Below, piece by piece: positions 44,332 to 53,692 of a stretch of DNA of 64,000 nt. The notes under the pieces were generated by a model, which ran no database searches, was not told where the DNA came from, and worked only from the letters and a program-made list of their open reading frames with translations. Made by a program: the position numbers and the translations under genes. Origin of the DNA: Planotetraspora mira (GTDB lineage: Bacteria; Actinomycetota; Actinomycetes; Streptosporangiales; Streptosporangiaceae); assembly GCF_016863275.1 (NCBI RefSeq), contig NZ_BOOO01000037.1:62001-126000 (forward strand), read 5' to 3'. Position 1 is the first letter of the stretch, and every line of letters starts with the position of its first letter.

Positions 44332-45627
44332 ATGCCCACCATCACCACCGTCGACGTCGTCGACGTTCGGTTCCCCACCTCCGCGACGCTCGACGGCTCC
44401 GACGCCATGAATCCCGACGGCGACTACTCGGCCGCGTACGTCATCCTGGGCACCGACGCCGACCACTCGGGATACGGGCTGACCTTCACGATCGGCCGCG
44501 GCACCGATCTGTGCGTCGCGGCGGCGCGGCAGATCGCCGCGCCGCTCGTCGGCCGGGACGTCGGCGAGGTCACCTCCGACCTCGGCGGCCTCTACCGCGA
44601 GATCATGTCCGACAGCCAGATGCGCTGGCTGGGCCCGGAGAAGGGCGTGGTGCACCTGGCCGCGGCGGCCGTCCTCAACGCCGCATGGGACCTCGCAGCC
44701 CGGAGCGCGGGCAAACCGCTGTGGCGCCTGATCAGCGACATGACCCCAGCCGAGCTCGTCGCCGCGTGCGACTTCCGTTATCTCACCGATGTCCTCACCC
44801 CTGACGAGGCGATCGAGATGCTGGAGAAGCTCGCTCCCACCCGGGAGCAGCGCATCGCCGATCTGGCGGTCCGCGGCTATCCGGCATACACGACCTCGCC
44901 CGGCTGGCTCGGCTACTCCGACGACAAGCTCCGGCGGCTGTGCAAGGAGGCGGTCGAAGAAGGCTGGACCCATGTCAAGCTCAAGGTCGGCGCCAACCTG
45001 GAGGACGACGTCCGCAGGCTGGGGATCGCCCGCGAGGAGCTCGGCGACCGGACCTTGATGATGGACGCCAACCAGGTATGGGACGTTCCCCAGGCCATCG
45101 ACTGGGTGAACCGGCTCGCCCCTTTCGGTCCACTCTGGATCGAGGAGCCCACCAGCCCCGACGACGTCCTCGGCCATGCACGCATCCGCCAGGCGGTCGC
45201 GCCCGTCGGAGTGGCCACCGGTGAGCACGCGCACAACCGGGTCATGTTCAAGCAGCTCCTACAGGCCGGGGCCATCGACTTCTGCCAGATCGACTCCTGC
45301 CGGCTCGCATCGGTCAACGAGATCGTGCCGATCCTGCTCATGGCCGCCAAGTTCGGCGTTCCCGTGTGCCCGCACGCCGGCGGCGTCGGCCTGTGCGAGA
45401 TCGTCCAGCACCTGTCCGTCGTGGACTACGTCTGCGTCAGCGGCACCCTCGACGGCCGCGTTCTGGAATACGTCGACCATCTGCACGAGCACTTCACCGA
45501 CCCGGTCCGGATCGACGCCGGCCGGTACCGGCTGCCGGAACTTCCGGGCTACAGCACGCGGATGCACTCCGAATCCGTCGACACCTACCGCTACCCTGAC
45601 GGCCGGCACTGGTCACAGGGAGTCTGA
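44332..45627 (+). CDS. L-fuconate dehydratase (enolase superfamily)
   Basis: A 431-residue enzyme of the mandelate racemase branch of the enolase superfamily. Visible catalytic residues are Lys216 and Lys218 (HVKLKVG), metal ligands Asp245 (MMDANQVW), Glu271 ([10 protein letters not shown]) and Glu298 (ATGEHAHN), and His348 ([11 protein letters not shown]). These correspond to the Xanthomonas campestris L-fuconate dehydratase residues with an offset of 2-3. Length and the N-terminal [27 protein letters not shown] also match that family. It dehydrates L-fuconate to 2-keto-3-deoxy-L-fuconate. GGGAG precedes the ATG. First gene of the plus-strand operon. Confidence 0.95.
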   Translation: MPTITTVDVVDVRFPTSATLDGSDAMNPDGDYSAAYVILGTDADHSGYGLTFTIGRGTDLCVAAARQIAAPLVGRDVGEVTSDLGGLYREIMSDSQMRWLGPEKGVVHLAAAAVLNAAWDLAARSAGKPLWRLISDMTPAELVAACDFRYLTDVLTPDEAIEMLEKLAPTREQRIADLAVRGYPAYTTSPGWLGYSDDKLRRLCKEAVEEGWTHVKLKVGANLEDDVRRLGIAREELGDRTLMMDANQVWDVPQAIDWVNRLAPFGPLWIEEPTSPDDVLGHARIRQAVAPVGVATGEHAHNRVMFKQLLQAGAIDFCQIDSCRLASVNEIVPILLMAAKFGVPVCPHAGGVGLCEIVQHLSVVDYVCVSGTLDGRVLEYVDHLHEHFTDPVRIDAGRYRLPELPGYSTRMHSESVDTYRYPDGRHWSQGV

Positions 45628-46320
45628 GTGGGCGTCATCGAAGCCACCATCGAGAAGATCAAGCAGATGCTGGTCGACGGCGAACTGCTCCCCGGGCAGA
45701 AGCTTCCGGTCGAGAAGGACCTGGCCGACCAGCTCGGTGTCTCCCGCAACACGCTGCGGGAGGCGGTCCGCGCGCTGACCACGATGCGCGTGCTCCAGAC
45801 CAGGCAGGGCGACGGCACCTACGTCACCAGCCTCTCCCCCGGCCTGCTGCTCGACGGCCTGAGTTTCGTCGCGGACCTGCATCTCGACGCGGAGGCCAGG
45901 CACTTCCTGCACGTCCGCAGGCTGCTGGAACCGGAGGCCACGGCGCTGGCGGCGACCCGGGTGTCGGAGCCGGACCTGGCGCGGCTTGACGATCTGCTCT
46001 CCCGGGCCGAGCACCTCGCCGACCGGAGCCCGGTCGACCACGACGGTCTCGTCGACATCGACCACGCCTTCCACTCCCTGATCACCTCGCTGTGCGGCAA
46101 CGCTGTTCTCGCCGCGGTCATCGAGAACATGTCCGGCAGGACGGTCCGCGCCAGGGTCTGGCGCGGCATGACCGACCCCGGCGCCGTGCAGCGCACGCTG
46201 CGCGAGCATCGGCTCATCTATCAGGCACTGCGCGCGGGAGACACCGAGCGCGCGCGGCTGCACTCCGCGGTGCACATCGTCGGCGTCGAGGACGCTCTCT
46301 TGGAGGCGACGCATGAGTGA
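45628..46320 (+). CDS. GntR/FadR-type (FCD) regulator of the fucose locus
   Basis: A 230-residue GntR regulator. The winged helix is GELLPGQKLPVEKDLADQLGVSRNTLREAVRALTTMRVLQTRQGDGTYV, and the C-terminal FCD domain shows its metal-binding acid and histidines in DIDHAFHSLI, REHRLIYQAL and HSAVHIVGVE. FCD regulators respond to small organic acids, so L-fuconate or a keto-deoxy acid is a likely ligand. The GTG start follows the dehydratase stop directly, and the end overlaps larE by 8 bp. It probably controls both divergent operons. Confidence 0.9.
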   Translation: MGVIEATIEKIKQMLVDGELLPGQKLPVEKDLADQLGVSRNTLREAVRALTTMRVLQTRQGDGTYVTSLSPGLLLDGLSFVADLHLDAEARHFLHVRRLLEPEATALAATRVSEPDLARLDDLLSRAEHLADRSPVDHDGLVDIDHAFHSLITSLCGNAVLAAVIENMSGRTVRARVWRGMTDPGAVQRTLREHRLIYQALRAGDTERARLHSAVHIVGVEDALLEATHE

Positions 46321-47119
46321 GGGCATGGACCGGCTGACCGAGCGCCTGAGCCGCGAACACGCGGTCGTGGTCGCGTACTCCGGCGGCGTGGACTCGGCGC
46401 TGCTGGCCGTGGTGGCCGCCAACGTGCTGGGAGCCCGGGCGGTGGCCGCGACAGCGGTCTCCCCCAGCCTCGCCGCCGCCGAAAAGGCGGCGGCGAAGGC
46501 GTTCGCCCGCGAGCACGACCTGGCGCACATCGAGGTCTGCACCGACGAGGGCGACCGGCCCGAGTACACGGCCAACGGCCGGGACCGCTGCTACCACTGC
46601 AAGTCGGCGCTGTTCGACGCGCTCACCCCGCTGGCCCGTGCTATGGGCGCCCGGATCGCCCTGGGCACCAACCTCGACGACCTCGGTGACCACCGCCCCG
46701 GCCGGCGCGCGGCGGATGAGCGTGGTGCGATCGCCCCTCTGGTCGACGCGGGGCTCTCCAAGGCCGGAGTCCGCGCGCTCAGCCGGGAGCTCGGCCTGGT
46801 CACCGCGGACAAGCCCGCCGCGCCGTGCCTCGCCTCCCGGGTGAGCTACGGCGATCCGGTCACGCCGGAGGTCCTCCGCCGGATCGAGGTCGCCGAGGCG
46901 GCACTGCGCGGCCTGGGCTTCCCGGTCTGCCGTGTCCGCGCCCATTCGGGCGGCACCCTTGCCAGGGTGGAGGTCCCGTCCGCCGAGATCGCCCGCGCGA
47001 GCGAGTTGCGCGAGCGGATCGACACCGCGGTGCGCGGCGCGGGGTTCACCTTCTGCTCGCTGGACCTGTCGGGCTTCGCCTCGGGACGGCTCAACGCCCT
47101 GCTCCCCCTGCTCGTCTGA
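46313..47119 (+). CDS. larE: LarE, sulfur transferase of nickel-pincer cofactor synthesis
   Basis: A 268-residue PP-loop protein. The ATP site is SGGVDS (23-28), followed by the conserved RCYHCKSALFD (92-102) and GTNLDDLGDHRPGRRAA. Cys172 in KPAAPCLASR aligns, with an offset of 4, with the sacrificial Cys176 of L. plantarum LarE. It adenylates the LarB product and installs the sulfur atoms. Only one cysteine is seen at that site, so the sacrificial mechanism is more likely than the iron-sulfur version. The ATG overlaps the GntR stop. With larB and larC on the divergent arm this completes the pathway. Confidence 0.94.
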   Translation: MSEGMDRLTERLSREHAVVVAYSGGVDSALLAVVAANVLGARAVAATAVSPSLAAAEKAAAKAFAREHDLAHIEVCTDEGDRPEYTANGRDRCYHCKSALFDALTPLARAMGARIALGTNLDDLGDHRPGRRAADERGAIAPLVDAGLSKAGVRALSRELGLVTADKPAAPCLASRVSYGDPVTPEVLRRIEVAEAALRGLGFPVCRVRAHSGGTLARVEVPSAEIARASELRERIDTAVRGAGFTFCSLDLSGFASGRLNALLPLLV

Positions 47120-47126
47120 ACCGAAG

Positions 47127-47166
47127 AGGTACGGCCTGCGTCGCGATCGCGACGCAGGCCGTACCT
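47127..47166. terminator. Bidirectional intrinsic terminator
   Basis: A perfect 40-bp palindrome with the arm AGGTACGGCCTGCGTCGCGA. A-rich GAAGA-type sequence precedes and TTTCTTC follows it. It sits between the convergent larE and GH98 genes and can stop both transcripts. Confidence 0.85.
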
Positions 47167-47188
47167 TTCTTCGTTCAACCGGTGACCG

Positions 47189-50100
47189 TCACCCCGCGTA
47201 GGCCTCGAAGTCGAACACCGCCGCGCCGTACCGGTGCGCGGTGAGCGGCTCGTTGGAGAACACCCGGATATACCGGGCGGTGACCGGCTGGCCGAGTTGG
47301 TATGTCTCGGACGTCGCCGTTCCGACGCCCGACGAGACGGTCGTCCAGATGTCCTTGTCGGCGGAGACGGTCGGGTAGCCGTTGCCGCCGCTCAACCGTG
47401 TGCACGTGCTGGAGTTCCGCTCAGCGGCCGTGTGGGCGTCCGCCTGTGCCTGGGAGAGCACCTGGATCTGGAACGGGGAGTTGTACATCGCCCCGTAGGT
47501 GGCGAGATTCTCTCCGAACTGGATCGAGTAGGACCCGATCGTTTTGTCGGAACCCAGATCGACATACGCCCACGTGCACAGCGACCCTTGAGTGGAGCCG
47601 GAGTTGCCGTCGGAGAACGCTCCGTCGGTCGCCCCGCCGGAGTACCAGCCGCTCGTCGCGTCGTCGTCGACCATCTTGGCCGGCGTCCGGTTCGCGTTCG
47701 TGGTCTGGCCGTAGGCGGTCACCGGCTTGTTCAGCGCCAGGTTCGGCGGCTTGATGTTGACCTTGACCGTCGCGGTCGCCTTCTCCCAGGGATGATCGGC
47801 GATCGTGCCCGTCAGGGTCTGGTCCTTGTCACCGGTGATCGCCTGGTCCCAGCGCACGTACACGAACCGGGTGAACGTCACGCCGCCGCCCGCGTCGAAG
47901 CGCGCGTTGGGGAACGTCTGCGCCGGAAGCGCCGGGGTGCCCGGGTTGTAGACCAGGCTTGTGGTGAGTGGCTGAGCCAGCTTGGGCATGACCGTCACCA
48001 GGACGGGGACCTTGAGGTCGGTGCCTTGGACTGTGCCCTCGACGGTGAACTTGCCGCGCGTCTGGCCGTCCACGTACGGGGTGGTGGCGATCGCGAGCTG
48101 ATCGGCCCCGATCGCGGGCCACGTCACGCCGACCTTGTCCCGCGTTCCGTCGGAGAAGATCGCGGTGACCTGCTCCGGCAACTTCGGCTGGCTGTCCTTG
48201 ACGGTCTTGACCCCGGCCACGTCGTAGCCGACGATGTGCCGTCCGGCGGTGCCGTCCTCCGGAACGACCGTCAGTTCGACCGGTCCGGTCGCGGGCGCGA
48301 CCGGCAGTGCGGCGACGCGGGCGTCGTCGAAGCTGCCCGTGCTCTTCTTGTCCAGGTAGTAGCCGACGCCACCGCCGGTGAAGGTGTCGTCCTGAAGGGA
48401 CAGGGCGTTCTTGCCGTTGACGGTGACGGTGAACAGGTCGCCGCGTGCGCTGACCCTCATCGCGTACCACTTGCCGGCCACGAGTTCGACGGGGGATGCC
48501 GCCTTGGCGATCTTCTTCCACTTGCCGCGGACCCGCTTGTCGAACGTGATCGTCTGCTTGTCGAGGTTCAGGGCCGCCCGGTAGAGGTTGTCGGGGTCTT
48601 GGACCCGGAGGAGCAACCCCGCGCTCTTGCCGCTGTCGACGCGCAACTGGGAGGAGTACAGGTACCCGGACCCGCTCCAGGGCGCCTCGCGTCCCGCGGT
48701 GACCACGCCCTCGTCCTTGCCGGTCTCGCCGGTGTAGTAGCCGGTCTCACCACTGGTGAAGACATCGGTGTTGACGACCTTCCAGGTTCCCGAGGCCGTC
48801 TGCCACTGCCACGGGAACTCGAAGCTCGTCCGGGTGTCCTTGGCGCCGAACACCAGGGCGCCCTCGGTGATCCAGCCCTTGGCCGCGTCCCAGTCGGCGA
48901 AGTCGCTGCGGTACAGCTCCTTGCCGTCGGGGTCGCTGAGCCGTACGTCGTCGAGCAAGACGAAGTCACCGAGCCCGCCGCCGTTGCGCTGGGCGATCCG
49001 GATGCCGCTGTATCCGGCGGTACGGCGCTGGGCTGCGGTGACCGTGTAGTCGATGACGAGCTGGCCGTCGATCCAGGCCTTGATCTGGTCGCCGATCGCC
49101 TGGAACCGCACGGCGTACTGGCGATCCGTGACCAGGTCGATGTTGGTGTTGACGGCCAGCGTCGTGGCGTGGTCGAGGATGAGCTGGACGTCCCCGGTGG
49201 TCGCCGTGGCGCGCTCGCCCTCGCCGACGCGGTTGGGGTCGAGCCGCAGCATGTAGCTGGTCTTGTTCTTCTCGTCGGCCCGCAGCATGAGCTGTCCGGT
49301 CGTGCCCTTGAGGAGCGTCATCTTCGCGTCGTAGACGACGTCGGCCGCCTTGACGTTCGTGTTGTAGACCGAGACGTCGCCGAAGAAGGGGAAGACGTAC
49401 GGCAGGAGCTTGAGCTGGCCGTCGGCGACGCGCCACTTGTCGGAGCCGAAGACCGTGTTCTGGTCCTCGGCCGCGGTCGCGTAGGTGAAGTCGTCGTCGT
49501 GGACGTCGCTGAGCATGTGCTCGACCGATGGCACGTACGACAGGTGGTCGATCTCCGGCTTCCCGCCCTTGATCTTTTCGATCCGCAGTGTGTGCGGGCC
49601 GTTCGGCAGGCCGGTCGCGCGGAAGGGGACGCCGGAAGCCTCGTCGTAGGAATCGGCGTAGACGACGCCGTCGACCAGGACGCGGGCGGTGCCTTTCGCC
49701 TTGGCCGGGGTGGTCCACTGAATGGATGTGCCGTCGAAGGTGAAGACCTGGTCGCCCTTGTCGGTGAGGATGCGCTTGTCCTTGCCGCCGACCTGGGTCC
49801 AGCCGGTGTCGTCCGAGGTGGTGGTGAGGTCGAACTGGACGACGCCGTTGTGGTTGAGCGTGAGCGTGTACACGCCGGTGCCGGGGTTCCACTGCTGGGC
49901 GTAGGTGTACTGCCCGTCGTAGCCGGAGATCGTGAGGACCGGCCGCGTGGTGGTGTGGACGCGGATCGTCGTCGTCCTGAGCTGGTCGTCGGCGGCGTGC
50001 GGCACGTAGGCGTACTTGGGGTAGTCCCTGATGAACTCCATGTCCCGCCGGCCGTCGTCGCGCAGCAGGTCCTGGCTGCGGTCGGACCGGTAGTTGTCGA

Positions 50101-51652
50101 CCAGCACGGACAACTTGTGGTCGCTCTCGTCGAGCGTCGCGAACGTGTGCGGTGTCATCTCCGGAATGTCCACCTGGGTGAACGTCGTGCCGTTCAGGTG
50201 GAGGGACGCGTCCTGGTTGACGTTGTCCCAGTAACGCGAGTTGTAGACCAGCCAGTGGCCGTTCCATTGCTGGGCGAACGCGTCGCCGGTGGAGATCTGC
50301 GGGTAGCGCTCGTCGAAGAAGGCCTTCTTCGCGTCACCGGCGATCAGCTGCGCGTTGTAGGTCGACTTGGTCAGCACGGTGCCGATCTTGTCGACGACGT
50401 CCTGGCCGGTCAGCTTGGGCAGCCGGGGGATGATGCCGTACCGGCCGGAGGAACGCAGGTAGTACCAGAGCTGCTGGCCGCCCAGGGCGTCCGGCACCTT
50501 CTCGTACAGGTCGAAGAAGGTGGTGCGGGCGTTGCGGGCGGACACGGTGTCCGACAGCGAGCTGATCGTGCCCTCGCGTTCGGAGAACGCCACCTTGGTC
50601 TTGGCGATGACCTCGTCCCTGGTGGGCCCGGCGTGCGTCAGCATGTACCGCATCGCGGGAAGCACGGACTGGTAGAACGTCGGCGTGTAGAGGTTGTTCG
50701 GCGCCGGGACGTCGATCTGGTTCTCCAGGTGGAAGACGGTCGCCCCGTTCTGCCACTGGTCCAGCATCGCCATCGCGTAGACCGTCTCCGGCTGTGACCG
50801 CGAGCACCGGTCGCCGCGGCTCAGCGAACCGCTGCTGCCCTGCCCGAACACGTTGCACCCGTAGTAGGCGTAGCCGTCGAAGTACGGCCCCCAGTTGCCC
50901 ACCGCACCGGCCATCCAAGCGCCCAGCGCCTGCGCGTTGGCGGTGTCGAAGTTCTCGTGCATGTCCTTCGGGTCGAGGATGAAGTTCTTGGAGTAGCGGG
51001 TGATGCTGCTCCAGAACGCCGGGTCCTCCATCTTGGCGCCGAGGAGGTTCGCCTCTTCCATCGAACCGAGAACGTGGAACCCGCCATACCGGTTGGCCAG
51101 TTCGAGGATCTTCGGCAGGTCGTTCAGGGTGTTCGTCAGCTCCGACACGACCGTGCCGACGAAGTTCGGATACGTCTGGTAGAGCTTCTCGATCCACTCG
51201 TACTTGTCGGCGGGAGCGGTCGGGGACTCACCCCACAGGACGAGCATCGGGATGCCGAGGTCCCGGCCTTCGGCGAGGTTGTCCTCCACCCACCGGCGGG
51301 TGACGGACGGGTTCGCGTCGGCCCACTGGTTGTGTCCCGGGTGCAGCACGAACGCCGTGTGCCCCTTGAGCTCATCGGGCAGAGCGGCCCACGCCTGCTT
51401 GATGTTCCAGCCCTCGTTGAGGTCGCGGCGGAAACCGGGATCCTGGCCGAAGTTGTAGCCGATCAGGAGTTGGGTAATGAGCAGCGGATTCTTGTTGTCG
51501 ATGGTCAGCCGGAGAGGTGCGTCGACGACGCCGCCGGCGGCCGACGCCGACGGGGCGAAGGCGACAGGGGAAACGCCGATCAAGGCGACCAGTAACGCGA
51601 CGAGAAGCCCTCGAAGGTACTGGTGTGGCCGCCGTGAGGCAGATAGGGACAT
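47189..51652 (-). CDS. Secreted GH98 endo-beta-galactosidase (blood-group-glycan type) with CBM
   Basis: A 1487-residue secreted enzyme. Residues 1-39 form a signal peptide (RGLLVALLVALIGVSPVAFAPSASA). Residues about 45-560 match GH98: LLIGYNFGQDPGFRRDLNEGWN, FDGYAYYGCNVFGQ, the catalytic-domain end VFHLENQIDVPAPN and TRDEVIAKTKVAF, and the GH98 C-terminal part YGIIPRLPKL and ISTGDAFAQQWNGHWLVYNSRYWDN. A concanavalin-like region, a BIG_4-like segment and a C-terminal F5/8 discoidin-type domain (NLALNKPVTAYGQT...WAYVDLGS) follow. Known GH98 enzymes cut the Gal-beta-1,4-GlcNAc bond of A/B/H antigens, releasing fucosylated oligosaccharides. GGAGGAAGA precedes the ATG. Confidence 0.85.
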   Translation of the reverse strand: MSLSASRRPHQYLRGLLVALLVALIGVSPVAFAPSASAAGGVVDAPLRLTIDNKNPLLITQLLIGYNFGQDPGFRRDLNEGWNIKQAWAALPDELKGHTAFVLHPGHNQWADANPSVTRRWVEDNLAEGRDLGIPMLVLWGESPTAPADKYEWIEKLYQTYPNFVGTVVSELTNTLNDLPKILELANRYGGFHVLGSMEEANLLGAKMEDPAFWSSITRYSKNFILDPKDMHENFDTANAQALGAWMAGAVGNWGPYFDGYAYYGCNVFGQGSSGSLSRGDRCSRSQPETVYAMAMLDQWQNGATVFHLENQIDVPAPNNLYTPTFYQSVLPAMRYMLTHAGPTRDEVIAKTKVAFSEREGTISSLSDTVSARNARTTFFDLYEKVPDALGGQQLWYYLRSSGRYGIIPRLPKLTGQDVVDKIGTVLTKSTYNAQLIAGDAKKAFFDERYPQISTGDAFAQQWNGHWLVYNSRYWDNVNQDASLHLNGTTFTQVDIPEMTPHTFATLDESDHKLSVLVDNYRSDRSQDLLRDDGRRDMEFIRDYPKYAYVPHAADDQLRTTTIRVHTTTRPVLTISGYDGQYTYAQQWNPGTGVYTLTLNHNGVVQFDLTTTSDDTGWTQVGGKDKRILTDKGDQVFTFDGTSIQWTTPAKAKGTARVLVDGVVYADSYDEASGVPFRATGLPNGPHTLRIEKIKGGKPEIDHLSYVPSVEHMLSDVHDDDFTYATAAEDQNTVFGSDKWRVADGQLKLLPYVFPFFGDVSVYNTNVKAADVVYDAKMTLLKGTTGQLMLRADEKNKTSYMLRLDPNRVGEGERATATTGDVQLILDHATTLAVNTNIDLVTDRQYAVRFQAIGDQIKAWIDGQLVIDYTVTAAQRRTAGYSGIRIAQRNGGGLGDFVLLDDVRLSDPDGKELYRSDFADWDAAKGWITEGALVFGAKDTRTSFEFPWQWQTASGTWKVVNTDVFTSGETGYYTGETGKDEGVVTAGREAPWSGSGYLYSSQLRVDSGKSAGLLLRVQDPDNLYRAALNLDKQTITFDKRVRGKWKKIAKAASPVELVAGKWYAMRVSARGDLFTVTVNGKNALSLQDDTFTGGGVGYYLDKKSTGSFDDARVAALPVAPATGPVELTVVPEDGTAGRHIVGYDVAGVKTVKDSQPKLPEQVTAIFSDGTRDKVGVTWPAIGADQLAIATTPYVDGQTRGKFTVEGTVQGTDLKVPVLVTVMPKLAQPLTTSLVYNPGTPALPAQTFPNARFDAGGGVTFTRFVYVRWDQAITGDKDQTLTGTIADHPWEKATATVKVNIKPPNLALNKPVTAYGQTTNANRTPAKMVDDDATSGWYSGGATDGAFSDGNSGSTQGSLCTWAYVDLGSDKTIGSYSIQFGENLATYGAMYNSPFQIQVLSQAQADAHTAAERNSSTCTRLSGGNGYPTVSADKDIWTTVSSGVGTATSETYQLGQPVTARYIRVFSNEPLTAHRYGAAVFDFEAYAG

Positions 51653-51696
51653 TCTTCCTCCACTCGGGAAGATCGGGGGGCGGGAAGTGGAGTGGT

Positions 51697-53667
51697 TCAG
51701 GCCTTGATCACGACCATGCCGTGGCCGTCCGGAACGTCGACCGTGGTGCGGACGTATCCGTTCTCGTAGGTGAAGGGCAGGTCGCGACCGTGCGGTTCGA
51801 GCCGGACGGCGCTGGGCGCGGTCTCAGATCTCACCGCGAGCTCCATGCCGACCAGCGGGAACGGGTCGCGCATGACGTCGATGCCCTCCACCTCGAAGGT
51901 GATCGGGCTGAGTCCCTCGGCCTGCCGGGACGCGAGGAAGCTGAGCAGGTGCACCACGCGGGCATCGGGAGTGTCGACGACCATGGCCTCCAGGTGGGAG
52001 GGTCCACCCGTCTGCAGGATCGGGTCCGGGAGGATCCGGTCGAAGATCTCCGCCAGCATCCGAAGGTAGGCGAGCGGAGCGTGTCTGCCGTACGCGGTGA
52101 AGATGGGCGCCGCGGTCACGGCCGTGCGCCCGCTGACGATCGCCGCCGCGTAACGCGGCTGCCCGGTTCCCGCAGGGGTGTAGTCGTGGCCGCTGAAGGC
52201 GTCCCACGCGCGGGTGAAGTACGGCTCGACCACGTCGTACAGCACGTCCGCGCCGTCGGCCGCGGTGAATCTGAGAGTCGGCTCATACATCGCATGAGGG
52301 AAGGCGTCCGTTTGCCCCGCGGGCCGCAGGAACGTTCCTTCCAGCGGCTCCCCCTCATGGATCTCGACGCCCTCGATTCCGATGGCCGCGGCGGCGGCCC
52401 CGCTCACCAATAACGCCCCGCCCGCCTCCATGAAGTGCCGGAGCCGGGCGGCGAACTCGGGCGAGACGGGTGTCGTCTCGGGAACCACCACGGCCCGGTA
52501 ATCGATGACGGGCGCGTCCGGGGGAATCACGTCGAACTGGAGCCGGAGTTGCTGCAGCGCCTTGACCACGCCGACCCCGACCGAGCCCGGGTCGTCGCCG
52601 AGCCGGGGGTCCATGACCACGGCGACTTCCTTGACGTGCGCACCGCCCTCGACGTGCGGCTCGCACAACGTGAGGTAGGCGTATGCCTCACCGACCAGGT
52701 CGTATGTCTCAGGGGCGAGTCGTCCGCTCGGGTGCAGCAGGTCGCCGACCCCGGCGGTCAAACCGTAGGCCAGCATCTGCGCGCACTCGAACTTCAGGGC
52801 CGCGGGCGTCTTGAGGCCGCCGTTGTCTCCCCAGCTCTTGTGGAAGCGGCCGGTGTGCGCCAGCGCGGGCAACCCCAGGGGCCGGACGAACCTGGCCACG
52901 TACGGCAGATAGCCATATCCCCAGCCGCCTGTGGGAAGCGCCTCGATCTCCACATGGGAGATGAAGCCGATCTCCTCCGCCAGCGCGGTCTTGGGCCGGC
53001 TGTTGAACCAGATGCTCATCGGCGCGTCGTCGGCGAGATGCGGCAGGACCATGTCGCGGAAGCGGCCCATGTACTCATGGGCGACCTTCCGCGCGAACCG
53101 GTCCCGGTCGGCCGCGTCGGCGGGGTCCAACCCCGCGCGGCGCATCCCGTCCACCGCCCACTTGGACGAGCTGGGTTGGTCCCAGCACATGTCGAGGAAT
53201 ATCCCGTCCACGGTGCCGAAGCGGGTCAGCACCTCCGCCAGCTGGTCGGTGAAGTAGTCCTGGTACGGGCTGGACATGTCGAGGACGTACCAACCGGGAT
53301 CGAACCGCCCATGGGAGCGCCTCACCTGCCGGCCGTCGGGCTCCAGGGCGATCCACTCGGGAGCGAGCTCGGCGGCGTACTCGTCAACCGCCATGCTCAG
53401 GTAGATCGGGGCCTTGAGCCCTTCACGGTGCAGCGCCTCGACCTGCTCCTCAAGCAGGTGCAGCTCCTTGGCCAGGCCGGGATGCCGCTCCGGCCGGTCG
53501 GTGTCGTAGTAGAGGTGCCCGTGATGGCACTTGGCGAACAGGGTGACACTCTCGACGTGTGCCTCGACGAAGGTGCGGGCGAACGTGCCGGCGTCGAAGG
53601 CGGCGCCGACGGCGGGAACCTTCGGGCCGGTGTGGAAGTCCAGGTGAACGGTGCGCCTGGGCAGCAT
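51697..53667 (-). CDS. GH151-like alpha-L-fucosidase (GHL6 + GH42-type trimerisation domain)
   Basis: A 656-residue cytoplasmic protein without signal peptide. It begins RRTVHLDFHTGPKVPAVGAAFD and continues SVTLFAKCHHGHLYYDTDR, APIYLSMAVDEYAAELAPEW and DGIFLDMCWDQPSSS, a GHL6-type barrel. The middle (EVAVVMDPR, VVVPETTPVSPEFAARLRHFMEAGGALLVSG) is a beta-galactosidase trimerisation-like domain. This architecture is that of GH151 alpha-L-fucosidases. The fucose context supports it, but catalytic residues were not assigned, and other GHL6 activities are possible. It lies between the importer permease and the GH98 gene in one operon. The ribosome site is weak. Confidence 0.65.
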   Translation of the reverse strand: MLPRRTVHLDFHTGPKVPAVGAAFDAGTFARTFVEAHVESVTLFAKCHHGHLYYDTDRPERHPGLAKELHLLEEQVEALHREGLKAPIYLSMAVDEYAAELAPEWIALEPDGRQVRRSHGRFDPGWYVLDMSSPYQDYFTDQLAEVLTRFGTVDGIFLDMCWDQPSSSKWAVDGMRRAGLDPADAADRDRFARKVAHEYMGRFRDMVLPHLADDAPMSIWFNSRPKTALAEEIGFISHVEIEALPTGGWGYGYLPYVARFVRPLGLPALAHTGRFHKSWGDNGGLKTPAALKFECAQMLAYGLTAGVGDLLHPSGRLAPETYDLVGEAYAYLTLCEPHVEGGAHVKEVAVVMDPRLGDDPGSVGVGVVKALQQLRLQFDVIPPDAPVIDYRAVVVPETTPVSPEFAARLRHFMEAGGALLVSGAAAAAIGIEGVEIHEGEPLEGTFLRPAGQTDAFPHAMYEPTLRFTAADGADVLYDVVEPYFTRAWDAFSGHDYTPAGTGQPRYAAAIVSGRTAVTAAPIFTAYGRHAPLAYLRMLAEIFDRILPDPILQTGGPSHLEAMVVDTPDARVVHLLSFLASRQAEGLSPITFEVEGIDVMRDPFPLVGMELAVRSETAPSAVRLEPHGRDLPFTYENGYVRTTVDVPDGHGMVVIKA

Positions 53668-53692
53668 GATGGGTCAACCCCCGAGATATGGG

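Noticed and set aside
47234-50797. A 1187-codon open frame on the plus strand opposite the GH98 gene
   Set aside because: It is a high-GC antisense shadow: low complexity rich in Gly, Val, Arg and Asp, with no family motif, while the minus strand has a signal peptide and clear GH98 domains.
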